A DNA stretch of 64,000 nucleotides from Butyrivibrio fibrisolvens (GTDB lineage Bacteria; Bacillota; Clostridia; Lachnospirales; Lachnospiraceae), in assembly GCF_023206215.1 (NCBI RefSeq), contig NZ_CP065801.1, positions 1 to 64,000 on the forward strand, read 5' to 3'. Positions 10,803 to 19,764 of the stretch are shown here, piece after piece (within the stretch, counting starts at the first letter, position 1; the number at the start of each line of letters is the position of its first letter). The notes under the pieces were generated by a model, which searched no databases, was not told the DNA's origin, and worked only from the letters and a program-made list of their open reading frames with translations. Position numbers and translations under genes: made by a program.

Positions 10803-11722
10803 TCAAGGATTATGTATTACATTTCTCTTTCCACTATTGGCAGTTCCTCTTACTTCTTCGTGGTAAAAGTAATCTACGATTGTTGATGTCCTTTCTACTC
10901 TCTCATACGGAGTTTCATTATCAACAAACCTGCAATCATACTTTTTAGCCAGCTCTTCTGCTTTCTTTTCCAGCGCTTCAAAATAGCTGCGGTTCTTTTT
11001 GTTATAAATTTCGTCATACAGCGGCACCAGATCCGGATGTTTATCGGAAATGTATTTCATGATATCTGCCTTAAAACCTCCGCGAAGATTCAGATTCTCA
11101 AGCCATACAAGGTCACACTGATCTTTTGTCCTGTCTATGATTGCTTCTATATCCGTAATCCCTGGGAACACGGGTGAAATGAAGCAAATTGTACGAATGC
11201 CTGCCGCATATACCTCTTTCATTGCAGCAAGCCTTCTTTCTATGCTTACTGCCGCATCCATATCATCTTTAAACTCTTCATCGAGAGTATTGATTGACCA
11301 TGATACTGTAAGTCTGCTATTTTCATTGATCTCTTTTAGCAGATTCAGATCTCTTAGTACAAGGTCTGACTTTGTGCAGATAAGTATGTCCGCACCACTG
11401 TCCTTTAGTTCTTCCAGAAGTCTTCTTGTATTTTTATATGTTTCCTCTAGCGGATTATAACCATCCGTAACTGTTCCAATGATCACCTTCTGGCCGGCAT
11501 ACTTCTTTGGATTCTTTATTTCAGGCCAGTCTTTCACATCCATGAAAGTTCCCCATTCCTCCGTATGCCCTGTAAAGCGTTTCATAAAAGATGCGTAGCA
11601 GTATTTACAGGCATGGGGACACCCCACATAGGATTCACCGAATATCCTCCAATAGGAGTATTCGATTTTGTCATTACACTTTTTGTTTCTATATGATTTA
11701 CTTTGATTTCTGGTTGTTCCAT
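10803..11722 (-). pseudogene. Radical SAM mobile pair protein B (SPL-like), one frame interruption near the N-terminus
   Basis: Start ATG 11722 (MEQPEIKVNHIETKSVM), overlapping the end of protein A by 25 bp. It then reads TPIGGYSVNP, and after adding one T, YVGCPHACKYCYASFMKRF: CPHACKYC is the CxxxCxxC radical SAM cluster site. The barrel continues intact for about 280 residues with VIIGTVTDGYNPLEE, LEELKDSGADILICTKSDL, FISPVFPGITD and WLENLNLRGGFK, ending at 10803. The family is the partner B of a pair of radical SAM proteins that travel with a MarR regulator in Firmicutes. The substrate is not known to me; relation to spore photoproduct lyase-like proteins is by fold. Confidence 0.8.
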
Positions 11723-12394
11723 ATCCTCTGTTCCTCCAGCACTTTGTTAAAAGCATCCGGCATTTCCTGTATCATTTCTTCTCCCATAATCGGAACAAGA
11801 TCTTCTTTCCAGAATACAGGAATGTTCAGTTCATGAGCCTGTTCTGTCAATGAATAAGCCCACCGGGATCTGTTTTAACAGTCCTGCTCTTTGCACCTGT
11901 CATGGTTCCCACCACAATCCAGTCAATGCCTGTAAGATCAACCTTACCCGGATCATCGAACAAAGGCTCAAAGGTAACATGATATTTTTTTGCCTTTACA
12001 TTGCTCCGCAGTGCATCAATACGCCATAACTCAGACTTTCTCGTAACTGTAACGCCAAACCATGCATTATCAAGATCTGTTTCAAAAGACAGAAGATCCG
12101 GTCGTTTGGTAAGAAAAAGAAACTGGTGCTGAGGATTCTCTGCTATCTTTTTAAAGACTTCCTCTCTCCATTCCTCATGCCAGCCCGAGAGATCGCTCAT
12201 GCCGGTCAGCAGAAAATTCTGCGGCTTTTTTCTTTCCATCATACGAAGCTTTCCTTGAAAAAACTGTGGTTTTTCAAAATCATCTATGATGTGATAACGC
12301 CTCGTATTGTTTCTGGCATAGCAGTACGGACATCCAACAGTGCACCTATAACAAGATTCATGTTCTGAATCTGATCTTTAATACAGATACTCAT
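11698..12394 (-). pseudogene. Radical SAM mobile pair protein A, frame interruptions
   Basis: Start ATG 12394 overlaps the MarR stop (ATGA). It reads MSICIKDQIQNMNLVIG and, after one inserted G, CTVGCPYCYARNNTRRYHII, so CTVGCPYC is the CxxxCxxC cluster motif. The main frame has FLLTGMSDLSGWHEEWREEV, FLFLTKRPDLLSF, NAWFGVTVTRKSE, HVTFEPLFDD and WIVVGTMTGAKSR. A second break near 11865 is followed by SLTEQAHELNIPVFWKEDLV to the stop at 11698. This is the phage-Gp37-like radical SAM subfamily called mobile pair protein A. It is co-transcribed with MarR and protein B. Confidence 0.8.
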
Positions 12395-12830
12395 TTGTCA
12401 CTCCATTCCTCAAGGTTTACCCTGATGCGGTTAAGATACTCTTCAAACTGAAGAATCTCTTTATCCGTAAAATCACGATAATAAATATTCCCCATCTCAT
12501 TGGATACGGAGTCATAAGCTTCTTTAAGTTCTTTGGCTTTATCTGTGAGGAACAGAAGAGTTTTTCTCTTATCAGCTTCATCCGTTTTGCGGCTTATCAG
12601 TCCGTTTTTTTCCATCCGCTCAAGCATGGTCGTAAGTGAAGTAATTGCAAGTCCGCTTTTCTCGGAAATAATTTTAATAGGAACACCATCTTCCTGCCAT
12701 AAGACATAAAGAATCCTTCCCTGAGCTCCGTTAAATGCATCAATGTTTTTTTCTGCCAGTATCCTTTCAAATATACGATCACCCAGCTGTTTTTTATTTT
12801 TGTAACAAGAAATCCACCATTTGTCTTCAT
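12391..12830 (-). pseudogene. MarR-family regulator of the radical SAM mobile pair, one frame interruption
   Basis: ATG 12830 behind AGGAG. The sequence reads MKTNGGFLVTKI, then after adding one A to an A6 run, KKQLGDRIFERILAEKNIDA, FNGAQGRILYVLWQEDGVPI, KIISEKSGLAITSLTTMLER (the winged-helix recognition part), MEKNGLISRKTDEADKRKTL and a C-terminal dimerisation helix ending EEWSDK. Length (about 146 residues) and order are typical MarR. It begins a three-gene operon with radical SAM proteins A and B, and its promoter is covered by a long inverted repeat, so autoregulation is likely. Confidence 0.8.
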
Positions 12831-12834
12831 AATT

Positions 12835-12886
12835 AAATACTCCTATATCGTAGTTTTATACTACGATATAGGAGTATTTTTGTCAA
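12835..12886 (-). promoter_or_regulatory. MarR operon promoter inside a perfect 19-bp inverted repeat
   Basis: Left arm 12835-12853 and right arm 12861-12879 are exact complements (core CTCCTATATCGTAG / CTACGATATAGGAG) with a 7-bp centre. On the minus strand TTGACA (12881-12886), 17 bp, TAGTAT (12858-12863) forms a near-consensus promoter. The proximal arm also contains the AGGAG ribosome site of marR, so a bound dimer would cover -10, start site and leader. Confidence 0.8.
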
Positions 12887-12971
12887 GCACACATATCATA
12901 ACTTCGGAGATAACTTACTACTGTTATCCTGGAATATAATAAAAGTTGAGAAAACTAATACTATTTCAATT

Positions 12972-14179
12972 TTACACTGAATGTATCGAGCATATCCTCA
13001 TCTTCTTGTTAATCGTCAGAACGCCCCACGCCTTCCGGTTTGCAGGAGATGCAGGCGGAATGAATACAGCCTCGCTTATAACGCTACTCTCTACCCTGCC
13101 AAGGTTTGTTATACAATGACCGTCACGCTTTTCATAGCCAAACATCTTGCTACCGACAAATCTACCGGCCTTGCTTTCAAAACTCCCAAGAGTCGATATT
13201 GCTATGGCATCAAGAAGTTCCGGATCCATATTGAAATAACACGAGAGAACAAGCATTTCCTTATCAGGCTTACTCATGATGCTCCTGACTTCATGATCTA
13301 CAGCCTTGGCAAGTTCCATGATCTCAGATCTTTTCTTCTTAACCACCACTCCGAAGGCAGTAGCATAGTTTCCAAGAGCACCTTTCTTATAGTTTTTGAT
13401 TTCATTCCTTATGTCAGAAGCTATGACCACCTTATCCGTACCCTCATTTATCATCATCTTAGCAACAAGATAGTCATTGAGTGATACCCCATTTTTCCTG
13501 CATAGATCAAGGAGAGAATCAAGTTCTTCTTCGTCAATCTTCTTTATTTCGCGCTTTATATCCTGTTTTGAATCATGATCACGTTCAAACCTAAGATACT
13601 CTTCGTAGCTGACCGTATGCCCTTCACCGCGCCACTTCTTATTGGCATACTTTATAAGCACCTTGCTGATAAACCCAAGGTCGCTGCCGCTCGGAAGGTC
13701 ATCAAAACTTTCCATAAGCTTCTCATCAACTGGGTGCGGCTTAACATCGTTCACATAAAGATCTGCAAACTCCTGCATCAGCTGAAGAAGTCCTCTTCCG
13801 TCACAAAGAAGATGATGAGTTATAAAAAGGACTCTCGTTCCGCTCTCTGAAGGATAAGCAAAGACCTTAAGTAGTGCTTTCTTTTGAACGTTCCACCCGG
13901 CAGAAGATACCGCCTCATAATCAGTCTGCCAGTCATCGTTTGCTTTTTTGATTGTTACCGGGATTTCAAGTTGCGATTGTTCCTCATAATATATTCTGGC
14001 GCTTCCTGCTCCTCGGCTATCAGACTTCTCATAAGCGGATGAGCTGATTTTAGAACACCAATGCTCTCGATGATCCTGTTCGCATCAAACTCTGCCCCAA
14101 TCTCCGCCACGATGCCAAAGTGCATATTGGGGCACATGTAGTGCGCCCTTTCCGTATATAAATACTTCTTCTCAGCCAA
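12972..14179 (-). pseudogene. Condensation-domain-like acyltransferase, one frame interruption
   Basis: About 400 residues in the chloramphenicol-acetyltransferase/condensation superfamily (alcohol acetyltransferase-like). Start MAEKKYLYTERAHYMCPNMH at 14179. After a break near 13985, mended by adding one A, the frame reads ARIYYEEQSQLEIPVTIKKA and reaches FITHHLLCDGRG, the HHxxxDG active-site motif. The C-terminal half has SSIRNEIKN-like ASDIRNEIKNYKKGALGNYA, the second-subdomain floor loop. It lies 38 bp after the AlkZ-like gene on the same strand. It could acylate an alcohol or a small peptide; substrate unknown. No carrier-protein gene is nearby. Confidence 0.7.
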
Positions 14180-14217
14180 TATCGTCCCCTTTATGCAGAT
14201 AGATTATTAAGTTCTCC

Positions 14218-15408
14218 TTACTCTCCCAGTATACAATCATTGAACTTCGCAAAATTCTTTAGTGTACGCTCCAACGCAGCACTAAGCTTTTTCGTCTGAC
14301 GGATTCCGTCTTCCCACCATAGTCCTTTGACTCTCAAAATTCCCTCTTTGCGATCCGGTATGGCTTCAATACGCCCTACGAACTTATCTCCGTAGAGGAT
14401 AGGCAATGTGTAATAGCCATATTTCCTTTTCACAGCCGGAGTATATATTTCCCAGGAATACTGAAAATCCCACAAAGCCTTTATAAGCGCTTTGTCCCAC
14501 ATTAGCGGATCAAGCGGAGCTATGAAAGACATTCGGGGCTTAAGATCAGCATCTCCTTGAAGCACCTGCTTCATCAGCTCTTCATCTTCTACGCGGTAAT
14601 AAAATAGCGGCTTAAAGCCTTCCACAATTACCGGAACTATTTCCCCCTCAGTTGTCAGCCTATCAAGTATCCCTTTACGCTTCTCAGCATTTATGTTTAT
14701 TCCAAGAAGTGCTGTACTGTTTTTATCCCACAAAAGACCTACCGCACCGATTCTGCGAAGAACACGCCACGTGATAAAATCGTCTTCATTTTTGCATGGA
14801 TTATCTGCATTCAGAATTTCCTCAGATATATGACTTTTAGCCAAATCATAGTACTTTCGGCTGCCCTTTTTGTGATGTATAACAAGCTCACCGTCTGTAT
14901 ATAACTGCTCCAGTACAGATCTGGCAGCCTGGGACTTTTTATGCCAATTACCACTCCAGTGCATCGAGGAATGCCAGAATATCTCTCCTTCAATAGGCAG
15001 AGTATCGCTGGACACAGGACCGTTCTCTTTTATGTAGGAAATAGCCTGTTCCTCTAGTTCAGCCAGGCCTTCAAAGGTATCTCCCAGCTCATTACTACGA
15101 TCCCTGTAAGAAGAAAAATACGGCCAGTCTTCCGTAGGCCATATGGATAACTCTTTGTCCGCATAGTCCACAAGTTTGCGGTCTTTATACAAAAGATCCT
15201 GCAACATAGATTTCTTAAATCCTTTGACTCTGGACTGCAAGGTCAGCTCTGCATTTTTCCTGCAAACATCCACAGGATCATACTGTATGCAGCCTGCCTG
15301 ACGCACATACTCATATGCTCCATCTTTTCCTATAAACCGATATGTTCCTATCAGTCCCTGTTTTAAAAGGATAAATTGTCTTGCTTGTTCATTAGTAATT
15401 GTTTTCAT
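14218..15408 (-). CDS. Winged-helix DNA glycosylase-like protein (AlkZ/YcaQ, HTH_42 family)
   Basis: Intact 396-residue protein of the HTH_42 family, which includes AlkZ and YcaQ, glycosylases that unhook interstrand crosslinks and remove alkylated bases. Tandem winged-helix domains start with MKTITNEQARQFILLKQGL. CIQYDPVDVCRKNAELTLQS contains Q-Y-D, matching the Q-hydrophobic-D catalytic motif of the YcaQ-like branch (the AlkZ branch has QxQ). Further family marks are FWHSSMHWSGNWH, LLWDKNSTALLGI and SFIAPLDPLMWDKALIKALW. This is one of few undamaged genes in the first 17 kb. Role as DNA repair or self-protection is inferred from family. Confidence 0.8.
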   Translation of the reverse strand: MKTITNEQARQFILLKQGLIGTYRFIGKDGAYEYVRQAGCIQYDPVDVCRKNAELTLQSRVKGFKKSMLQDLLYKDRKLVDYADKELSIWPTEDWPYFSSYRDRSNELGDTFEGLAELEEQAISYIKENGPVSSDTLPIEGEIFWHSSMHWSGNWHKKSQAARSVLEQLYTDGELVIHHKKGSRKYYDLAKSHISEEILNADNPCKNEDDFITWRVLRRIGAVGLLWDKNSTALLGININAEKRKGILDRLTTEGEIVPVIVEGFKPLFYYRVEDEELMKQVLQGDADLKPRMSFIAPLDPLMWDKALIKALWDFQYSWEIYTPAVKRKYGYYTLPILYGDKFVGRIEAIPDRKEGILRVKGLWWEDGIRQTKKLSAALERTLKNFAKFNDCILGE

Positions 15409-15598
15409 CTATATTCTTTCCCGATATTTGAATCAATAAAGACCATTCGTTCCGAATCAAATTCCAGGTCCGTTCCAACCGGCAAATCATATATAGCTAA
15501 AACTGCAGGCTCTATTTAAACAAGCCTGTCAAAATCTACCTACTCCAACGATCCAATCCTCTATATACTTCGCCGATTATTCTGAAATATATTCCGGT

Positions 15599-15934
15599 TT
15601 ACTGTTCCAACACTTTAAGATCAGATCTCTCATATTTGTTTTGACCTTTGAGGCTCTTCTTATACTTCCAGCATCTTATAGCATCATCCAGCGAAGCACC
15701 TTTGTTATCTGCAAAGAAATCCCTGATATAGGTATTATACTCGAACTGCTTTCCAATAACGGTCTGCCCCTGCTTTGCCGTTCTCTTGATTTCATAATAA
15801 GCATCAATGGCATTACCATATGTTTTCCCAGCATTCGCTTTGAGCCATTTTTGAAATGTTACATTGAAAGAAAATGACTCCCCTATTTTGCTCAGAAAAG
15901 GTTTCATACCCTTATATCTTAATAGTTGAAACAA
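15599..15934 (-). pseudogene. DUF6434-type protein, C-terminal part
   Basis: 111 residues: FSFNVTFQKWLKANAGKTYG, NAIDAYYEIKRTAKQGQ, FEYNTYIRDFFADNKG and DAIRCWKYKKSLKG, ending SDLKVLEQ. This is the domain found after a SAP-like N-terminal domain in clostridial proteins. The SAP part is missing; upstream sequence is a terminator belonging to the next gene. So it is either a short domain-only protein or a 5' truncated gene. The start shown (MFQLLRYKG) lacks a good ribosome site. Confidence 0.55.
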
Positions 15935-15960
15935 ATAAAGAAAAGCCTTGTCATCAAGGC
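15931..15960 (-). terminator. Rho-independent terminator overlapping the HicA-like stop codon
   Basis: GCCTTG-ATGA-CAAGGC on the minus strand followed by TTTTCTTTATTT. Confidence 0.7.
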
Positions 15961-16140
15961 CTTTCTATTATAAAATCCATCTTTACGTGATACCTGTACA
16001 GTTCATTACCTGGGTGCGGACCGTCAAATTGAAGGATGCGCTTGGTTTCAACATGATAATAGCCTATTCCTGATCCTCTTCCGCCCTCGAACTTTTCGCA
16101 GCCACATTGCTTCATAAGTGCCGATATTTGGTCTTCGAAT
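15954..16140 (-). pseudogene. HicA-like toxin fragment
   Basis: Minus-strand frame reads DQISALMKQCGCEKFEGGRG, SGIGYYHVETKRILQFDGPH, PGNELYRYHVKMDFIIERP and stops at 15954. GG(R)GSG...H...R..QFD.PHPG...Y..K is the pattern of HicA-like mRNA interferases of Clostridia. The first 15 or so residues are not found and no HicB partner is present, so it looks like a broken toxin-antitoxin remnant. Confidence 0.5.
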
Positions 16141-16229
16141 ACTTTTCATGTGCTGTCAAGACCATTTATCTGCTTGTTTGTGTAGATATTTGGTCTTTTG
16201 CATGATATAAAGATATTACATAGTATATC

Positions 16230-16455
16230 CTGATAAGGAGATTTATGCGAAGTTAAATGTACTGATTCTGCATATGTTGTGTCTGCAGATTATGAGAAAG
16301 AACTTATTAACAAAAAGTCAGTATTTAAAGATATGACAAATACAAAAAACGCGATAAAAATCACCCTTATTTCAGCAAAAGGGACTTCCGGAACAGCGCA
16401 TATGGGACATATATCAGAAGTGCTTACGCTTGATGATCTCTTCTTGCCGCTATGA
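16230..16455 (+). pseudogene. C-terminal fragment of an AAA-family ATPase
   Basis: Plus-strand frame reads GDLCEVKCTDSAYVVSADYE, KELINKKSVFKDMTNTKNAI, TLISAKGTSGTAHMGHISEV and LTLDDLFLPL. This matches the last 70 residues of the ATP-binding proteins (archaeal-type AAA, DUF234-like tail) whose end is ...EVTLDDLF. The ATPase core is absent, so it is a remnant left by deletion or rearrangement. Confidence 0.5.
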
Positions 16456-16621
16456 GTATATTAAACAGCATAGAAGAAGATAAATATACTAAGCAGCATA
16501 GAAAAGGAAAGGAGCGGCAACTCCTGTCCTTTTCGCTAATCTCAGAAAACAAGTCAGAAGATGAACTGATATCCGGCCTAAGGAACAACCAATATCAATT
16601 TATTATCCTTTCCCATCCATG

Positions 16622-16668
16622 CAAAGACTTTGGGGATGCCGGCCCGTCCAAGTGGGAAGTTTTAGTAC
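16622..16668. repeat. Copy of the 45-bp motif that ends the large inverted repeat at 44.4 kb
   Basis: AAAGACTTTGGGGATGCCGG followed by CCCGTCCAAGTGGGAAGTTT. The same sequence, with few changes, forms both outer ends of the inverted repeat at 44390-44690, and a diverged form follows a palindrome at 37868. The rest of 16456-16717 holds no convincing gene. Confidence 0.6.
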
Positions 16669-16717
16669 TTTTAATTTTATATTCATTACGCTCCGCTCGG
16701 ATAACGCTGAAAATTTT

Positions 16718-17508
16718 TTAACAAGTAACAGGTGTGTAGAGGCCTAATTTCTCACAGGCATTATATATTCCATTTTTATCTACATCATCTGTTACATAGT
16801 CAGCCAGTTCTTTTAATTCAGGTATTGCATTGCCCATTGCTACTTTGGTCCAATCATCTTTAAACATTGAAATATCATTTCCTGAATCGCCAAATACTAC
16901 TGCATCTTTGTAATCTGCACCAAAATAATCCATTACCTTTTTATTCCAACAGATTTATATGAAGGTTCAACAAACAAGTAATTTTCATGAAATCTATACC
17001 AAGGAAGATTTTTCAAAGATTTAAGTGTTTTCTCTTCTTCTATACTGCATGCCACATATGCCTTATAAATATTCTCATAATCCTCGGGATCAAGCCCTTC
17101 TACAATTCTTTGTTTCATGTAAATATCATGTGCGACTTTCTGAAAGCGGTCATCCGGAACAGTTCTTGTAGCAGAATTATCTATCTGTATTCCCCAAGGA
17201 AATCCCTTTTCCTGGCATTCTCTAATTAGTGCCACTATCTCCTTTTTAGGAAGAGGTTTAATACCAATAAGAGAGTTGTTGATTGTTACACCGTAGCCAC
17301 CATCACTAACCATATTTTCAAAGCCAAGGTCTTTCATTGTATCTATTGCAAGAGCTTGTGCTCTTCCAGTAGCAATACATAGAAAGTGTCCTGCTTTTTT
17401 TAGCTTATCTATCGCCAATTTAGCTGAATCCGGTATATAGAAATTTTCATAGCCGCCTGCAGCAAGGGTTCCGTCGATATCAAAAAACAAGTATTTTTTC
17501 TTACTCAT
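16718..17508 (-). pseudogene. Cof-type HAD-IIB sugar-phosphatase, one frame interruption
   Basis: About 264 residues. Motif I YLFFDIDGTLAAGG gives the Asp nucleophile and acid/base pair; motif II is in LCIATGRA; the IIB cap follows with IKPLPKKEIVALIRECQEKG; motif IV is VVFGDSGNDISMF. The frame breaks at an A5 run near 16935 (GIK-R stop); adding one A gives KSVGIKKVMDYFGADYKDAV and joins the two parts. Start ATG 17508 (MSKKKYLFFDIDG). Acts on phosphorylated sugars or flavin precursors in the cytoplasm; the true substrate cannot be predicted. Confidence 0.8.
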
Positions 17509-17646
17509 AAAATATTCCTTTCAATAATCAATTGAAGTATATAGATAATACCACGCAAATAAACACAGTATAATGTTTTTTGATGTTTATTTTTGGCGTT
17601 TATATGGTATATTATTGTTAGATTAAACATTTATCAGAAATGTGGG

Positions 17647-17749
17647 TTAAGTTTGAAAATGTTTTATTTTATTTTCAAACCCAAATTGAAAACGAAAGTT
17701 TCATAAATTTGAACCATTAGTCACTCGTTTTTCTCACGACATGAGGTTA
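17647..17749 (+). repeat. 95-nt structured leader repeat, copy C (diverged)
   Basis: Plus-strand order matches the other copies: GTTTGAAAATG with a lengthened loop and TTTTCAAAC, a degenerate AAATTGAAAAC region, TTTGAACCATTAGTCACTCG, and CTCACGACATGAGGTTA. Four bases later comes ATG 17753 of the DeoR gene. Confidence 0.75.
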
Positions 17750-17752
17750 TCT

Positions 17753-18544
17753 ATGAATAACAAAAATGAACTTACAGGCATAACACGAAGAGCCCAGATC
17801 TATGAATTATTAAAAGAAACATTAACAGTAAATGTCAAAGAATTAGCTGCCAGATATGGAGTGTCCGATATGACTATAAGAAGAGACCTTCATATCATGG
17901 AAGACCAGGGAATACTAATCTCGCATTATGGGGGAGCTACACTCCGCCACCCTTCTTCCTCGGTATATGATTTCGATATTCGAAAAGAAAAGTTCTACTC
18001 TGCCAAGGTTGCTATTGCTCGCCGTGCTTGTGAACATATAAAAGAAAATGATGTGATCTACCTGGATCAAAGTACAACAGTTCTACTCATGACTCGTTTT
18101 CTTCCGGCATTACATCATACAGTAGTGACAAGTTCTCTATCTGTAATGCATGAATGCGCCCACAATCCATATGTGAATCTGTACATTGCTCCAGGTAAAT
18201 ATAATGAAACCACCGGCGGTGCTATGGATATTGATACCATGACATACTTATCAACATTTCATTTTAATACAGCATTTTTGGGAACAGGATTCATAGATAC
18301 CAAATATGGAGTTACAAGTACAGAAATGGACAGCTCTATCAAGCAGCTCATCATGAAGAATTCTGAGAATAACATCCTTTTAGTCGACCATTCCAAATTT
18401 GGAAAACATGTTATGAAAAAATTTGGGAATATCAGAGATTTTAATACTATTATTACTGATTCGGGCATTTCTGCAAACGATGAGAAAAAAATTTTAAGTG
18501 AAAATGTCACACTTAATATATGTGATATAAAAAGTGGAATTTAA
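17753..18544 (+). CDS. DeoR-family transcriptional regulator
   Basis: Intact 263-residue repressor. I take ATG 17753 because the leader repeat supplies GAGGTTA just before it. The N-terminal helix-turn-helix reads VNVKELAARYGVSDMTIRRD and continues LHIMEDQGILISHYGGATL, the DeoR signature. The C-terminal sugar-phosphate isomerase-like sensor has YLDQSTTVLLMTRFL, VVTSSLSVM, AFLGTGFIDTKYGVTSTE and NILLVDHSKFGK. Members sense phosphorylated sugars. Target genes are unclear; neighbours are a HAD phosphatase (divergent) and a RelA-like gene (convergent). Confidence 0.85.
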   Translation: MNNKNELTGITRRAQIYELLKETLTVNVKELAARYGVSDMTIRRDLHIMEDQGILISHYGGATLRHPSSSVYDFDIRKEKFYSAKVAIARRACEHIKENDVIYLDQSTTVLLMTRFLPALHHTVVTSSLSVMHECAHNPYVNLYIAPGKYNETTGGAMDIDTMTYLSTFHFNTAFLGTGFIDTKYGVTSTEMDSSIKQLIMKNSENNILLVDHSKFGKHVMKKFGNIRDFNTIITDSGISANDEKKILSENVTLNICDIKSGI

Positions 18545-18555
18545 CTTCCACTTTT
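18530..18555 (+). terminator. Terminator overlapping the DeoR stop codon
   Basis: AAAAGTGGAA and TTCCACTTTT form a perfect 10-bp stem with a 6-nt loop; the stop codon TAA is in the loop. The run of T after it is short. Confidence 0.6.
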
Positions 18556-18633
18556 ACATCTCTATCACACTTTACATAAAAAATCATCCAGTCAGGATCA
18601 ATTGTAGAAAAATATTTTTCTCATTTTCAAAAA

Positions 18634-18646
18634 TAGTCGTTTACTA
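18634..18646. repeat. 13-mer TAGTCGTTTACTA, copy 1
   Basis: Same 13 bases occur in inverse orientation at 37705-37717, and 12 of them at 43006-43017, each time in an intergenic region. Function unknown. Confidence 0.4.
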
Positions 18647-18664
18647 TGAGCCACCATGGCACGA

Positions 18665-19654
18665 TCAATACTTGACATCATTTTGAAAACGAGACAAGTG
18701 TTCGAAAGGAAGAATAAGCCGCCCTCTATAAAGGCCGCAGCCATCGTTGATAAGACTATTATTCACTGCGCTGAACATATTTACATCTACCTTTGACAGA
18801 TCCAACTGTTGCAAAAGCATCCCTCTTTCATATGCCTCATCAAAATATATATTTTCTCCAAGCGGTATTGCATTCCTGCGGCTTCGCTCTTTTTCCTGCC
18901 GCTTCTCATATCCAAGATGGTTTGCAGGGCCTATCTCTGCATTATCATCCATCTTTTTTGTTCTTAACTGCACCTCCACGAAGCTTCTTGATTCATTATC
19001 ATATAAGGTAATATGAAGCGACTGATATCCATAGGCCCCGGGATTTTCAATATAATCCTTAAAGTATGGTCTTACTGATTCACTAAGTCTTCCTGATTCA
19101 AGCTTTGCTCCCCCTGTTGAGATCTCAACGCTAAATCCCCGCCTTTCAAGAAAATCCGGAAGCATATCAGATATCTCATAAAGATACTTTATCTCTGCTT
19201 CTTCTCTTTCATTTTTATCTGCAACATGACATCTTGGCATAGACACGACAATTCTATACGCTATCAGATCCCTGAAATGATCTATACTGTTTTTTATCTC
19301 AGATGGACCTGGGTAACTTTTGCTATCTTTGTATTTTTCATAAACTATTTTCAAAATATAAGCATTAAACTTTTCTTCTGCACGAATAAGTGACTTGATC
19401 CTTCCCTTAAAAGTAAATGCCAGAAACGGATATTCATCTGTCATGTACTTATACAATTCCCTGATACGCTGCGACTGTGATGTAAGAAAGTCATTATGTA
19501 TGAGGAGTTCTTCCATTCTCAGAAGAAAGTTACTATGAAAAAGATCTACCGTATTCCCTGTTTCGATAGATGATTCTTTTAGTGCTTCCGAGTACTTTTG
19601 TATTATTCTAAGAACTGTATCCCCACTATAAAGATAATCATTCAAAGTTACCAT
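18665..19654 (-). CDS. RelA/SpoT-domain (p)ppGpp synthetase-like protein
   Basis: About 329 residues; start at ATG 19654 (MVTLNDYLYSGDTVLRI) behind GGAGGTG. The synthetase fold shows FKGRIKSLIRAEEKFNAYIL, DHFRDLIAYRIVVS, GAYGYQSLHITLYD and EVQLRTKKMDDNAEIGPANH, corresponding to the conserved GTP-binding and catalytic blocks (family patterns YxSxH and EVQxRT). There is no HD hydrolase domain and no TGS/ACT regulatory domain, so it belongs with small alarmone synthetases, though it has about 100 extra N-terminal residues. Likely makes (p)ppGpp from ATP and GDP/GTP under stress. Confidence 0.8.
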   Translation of the reverse strand: MVTLNDYLYSGDTVLRIIQKYSEALKESSIETGNTVDLFHSNFLLRMEELLIHNDFLTSQSQRIRELYKYMTDEYPFLAFTFKGRIKSLIRAEEKFNAYILKIVYEKYKDSKSYPGPSEIKNSIDHFRDLIAYRIVVSMPRCHVADKNEREEAEIKYLYEISDMLPDFLERRGFSVEISTGGAKLESGRLSESVRPYFKDYIENPGAYGYQSLHITLYDNESRSFVEVQLRTKKMDDNAEIGPANHLGYEKRQEKERSRRNAIPLGENIYFDEAYERGMLLQQLDLSKVDVNMFSAVNNSLINDGCGLYRGRLILPFEHLSRFQNDVKY

Positions 19655-19764
19655 ATCCACCTCCGCAAAAAGGCAGGCAAAGACGCTCAACAAAAGCGCC
19701 TTTGCCTTCATAGATAATAATAACATATTATTTTGACTTTTATCTTATACTATAAGTATTATTG

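Noticed and set aside
12981..13484. Plus-strand open frame of 167 codons
   Set aside because: Antisense to the condensation-type acyltransferase, which has the HHxxxDG motif and right length.
16452..16721. Open plus-strand frame of 89 codons (MSILNSIEEDKYTKQHRKGK...)
   Set aside because: It begins inside the end of the AAA-ATPase fragment, has no ribosome site, and its second half is the 45-bp repeat motif read through. Likely chance.
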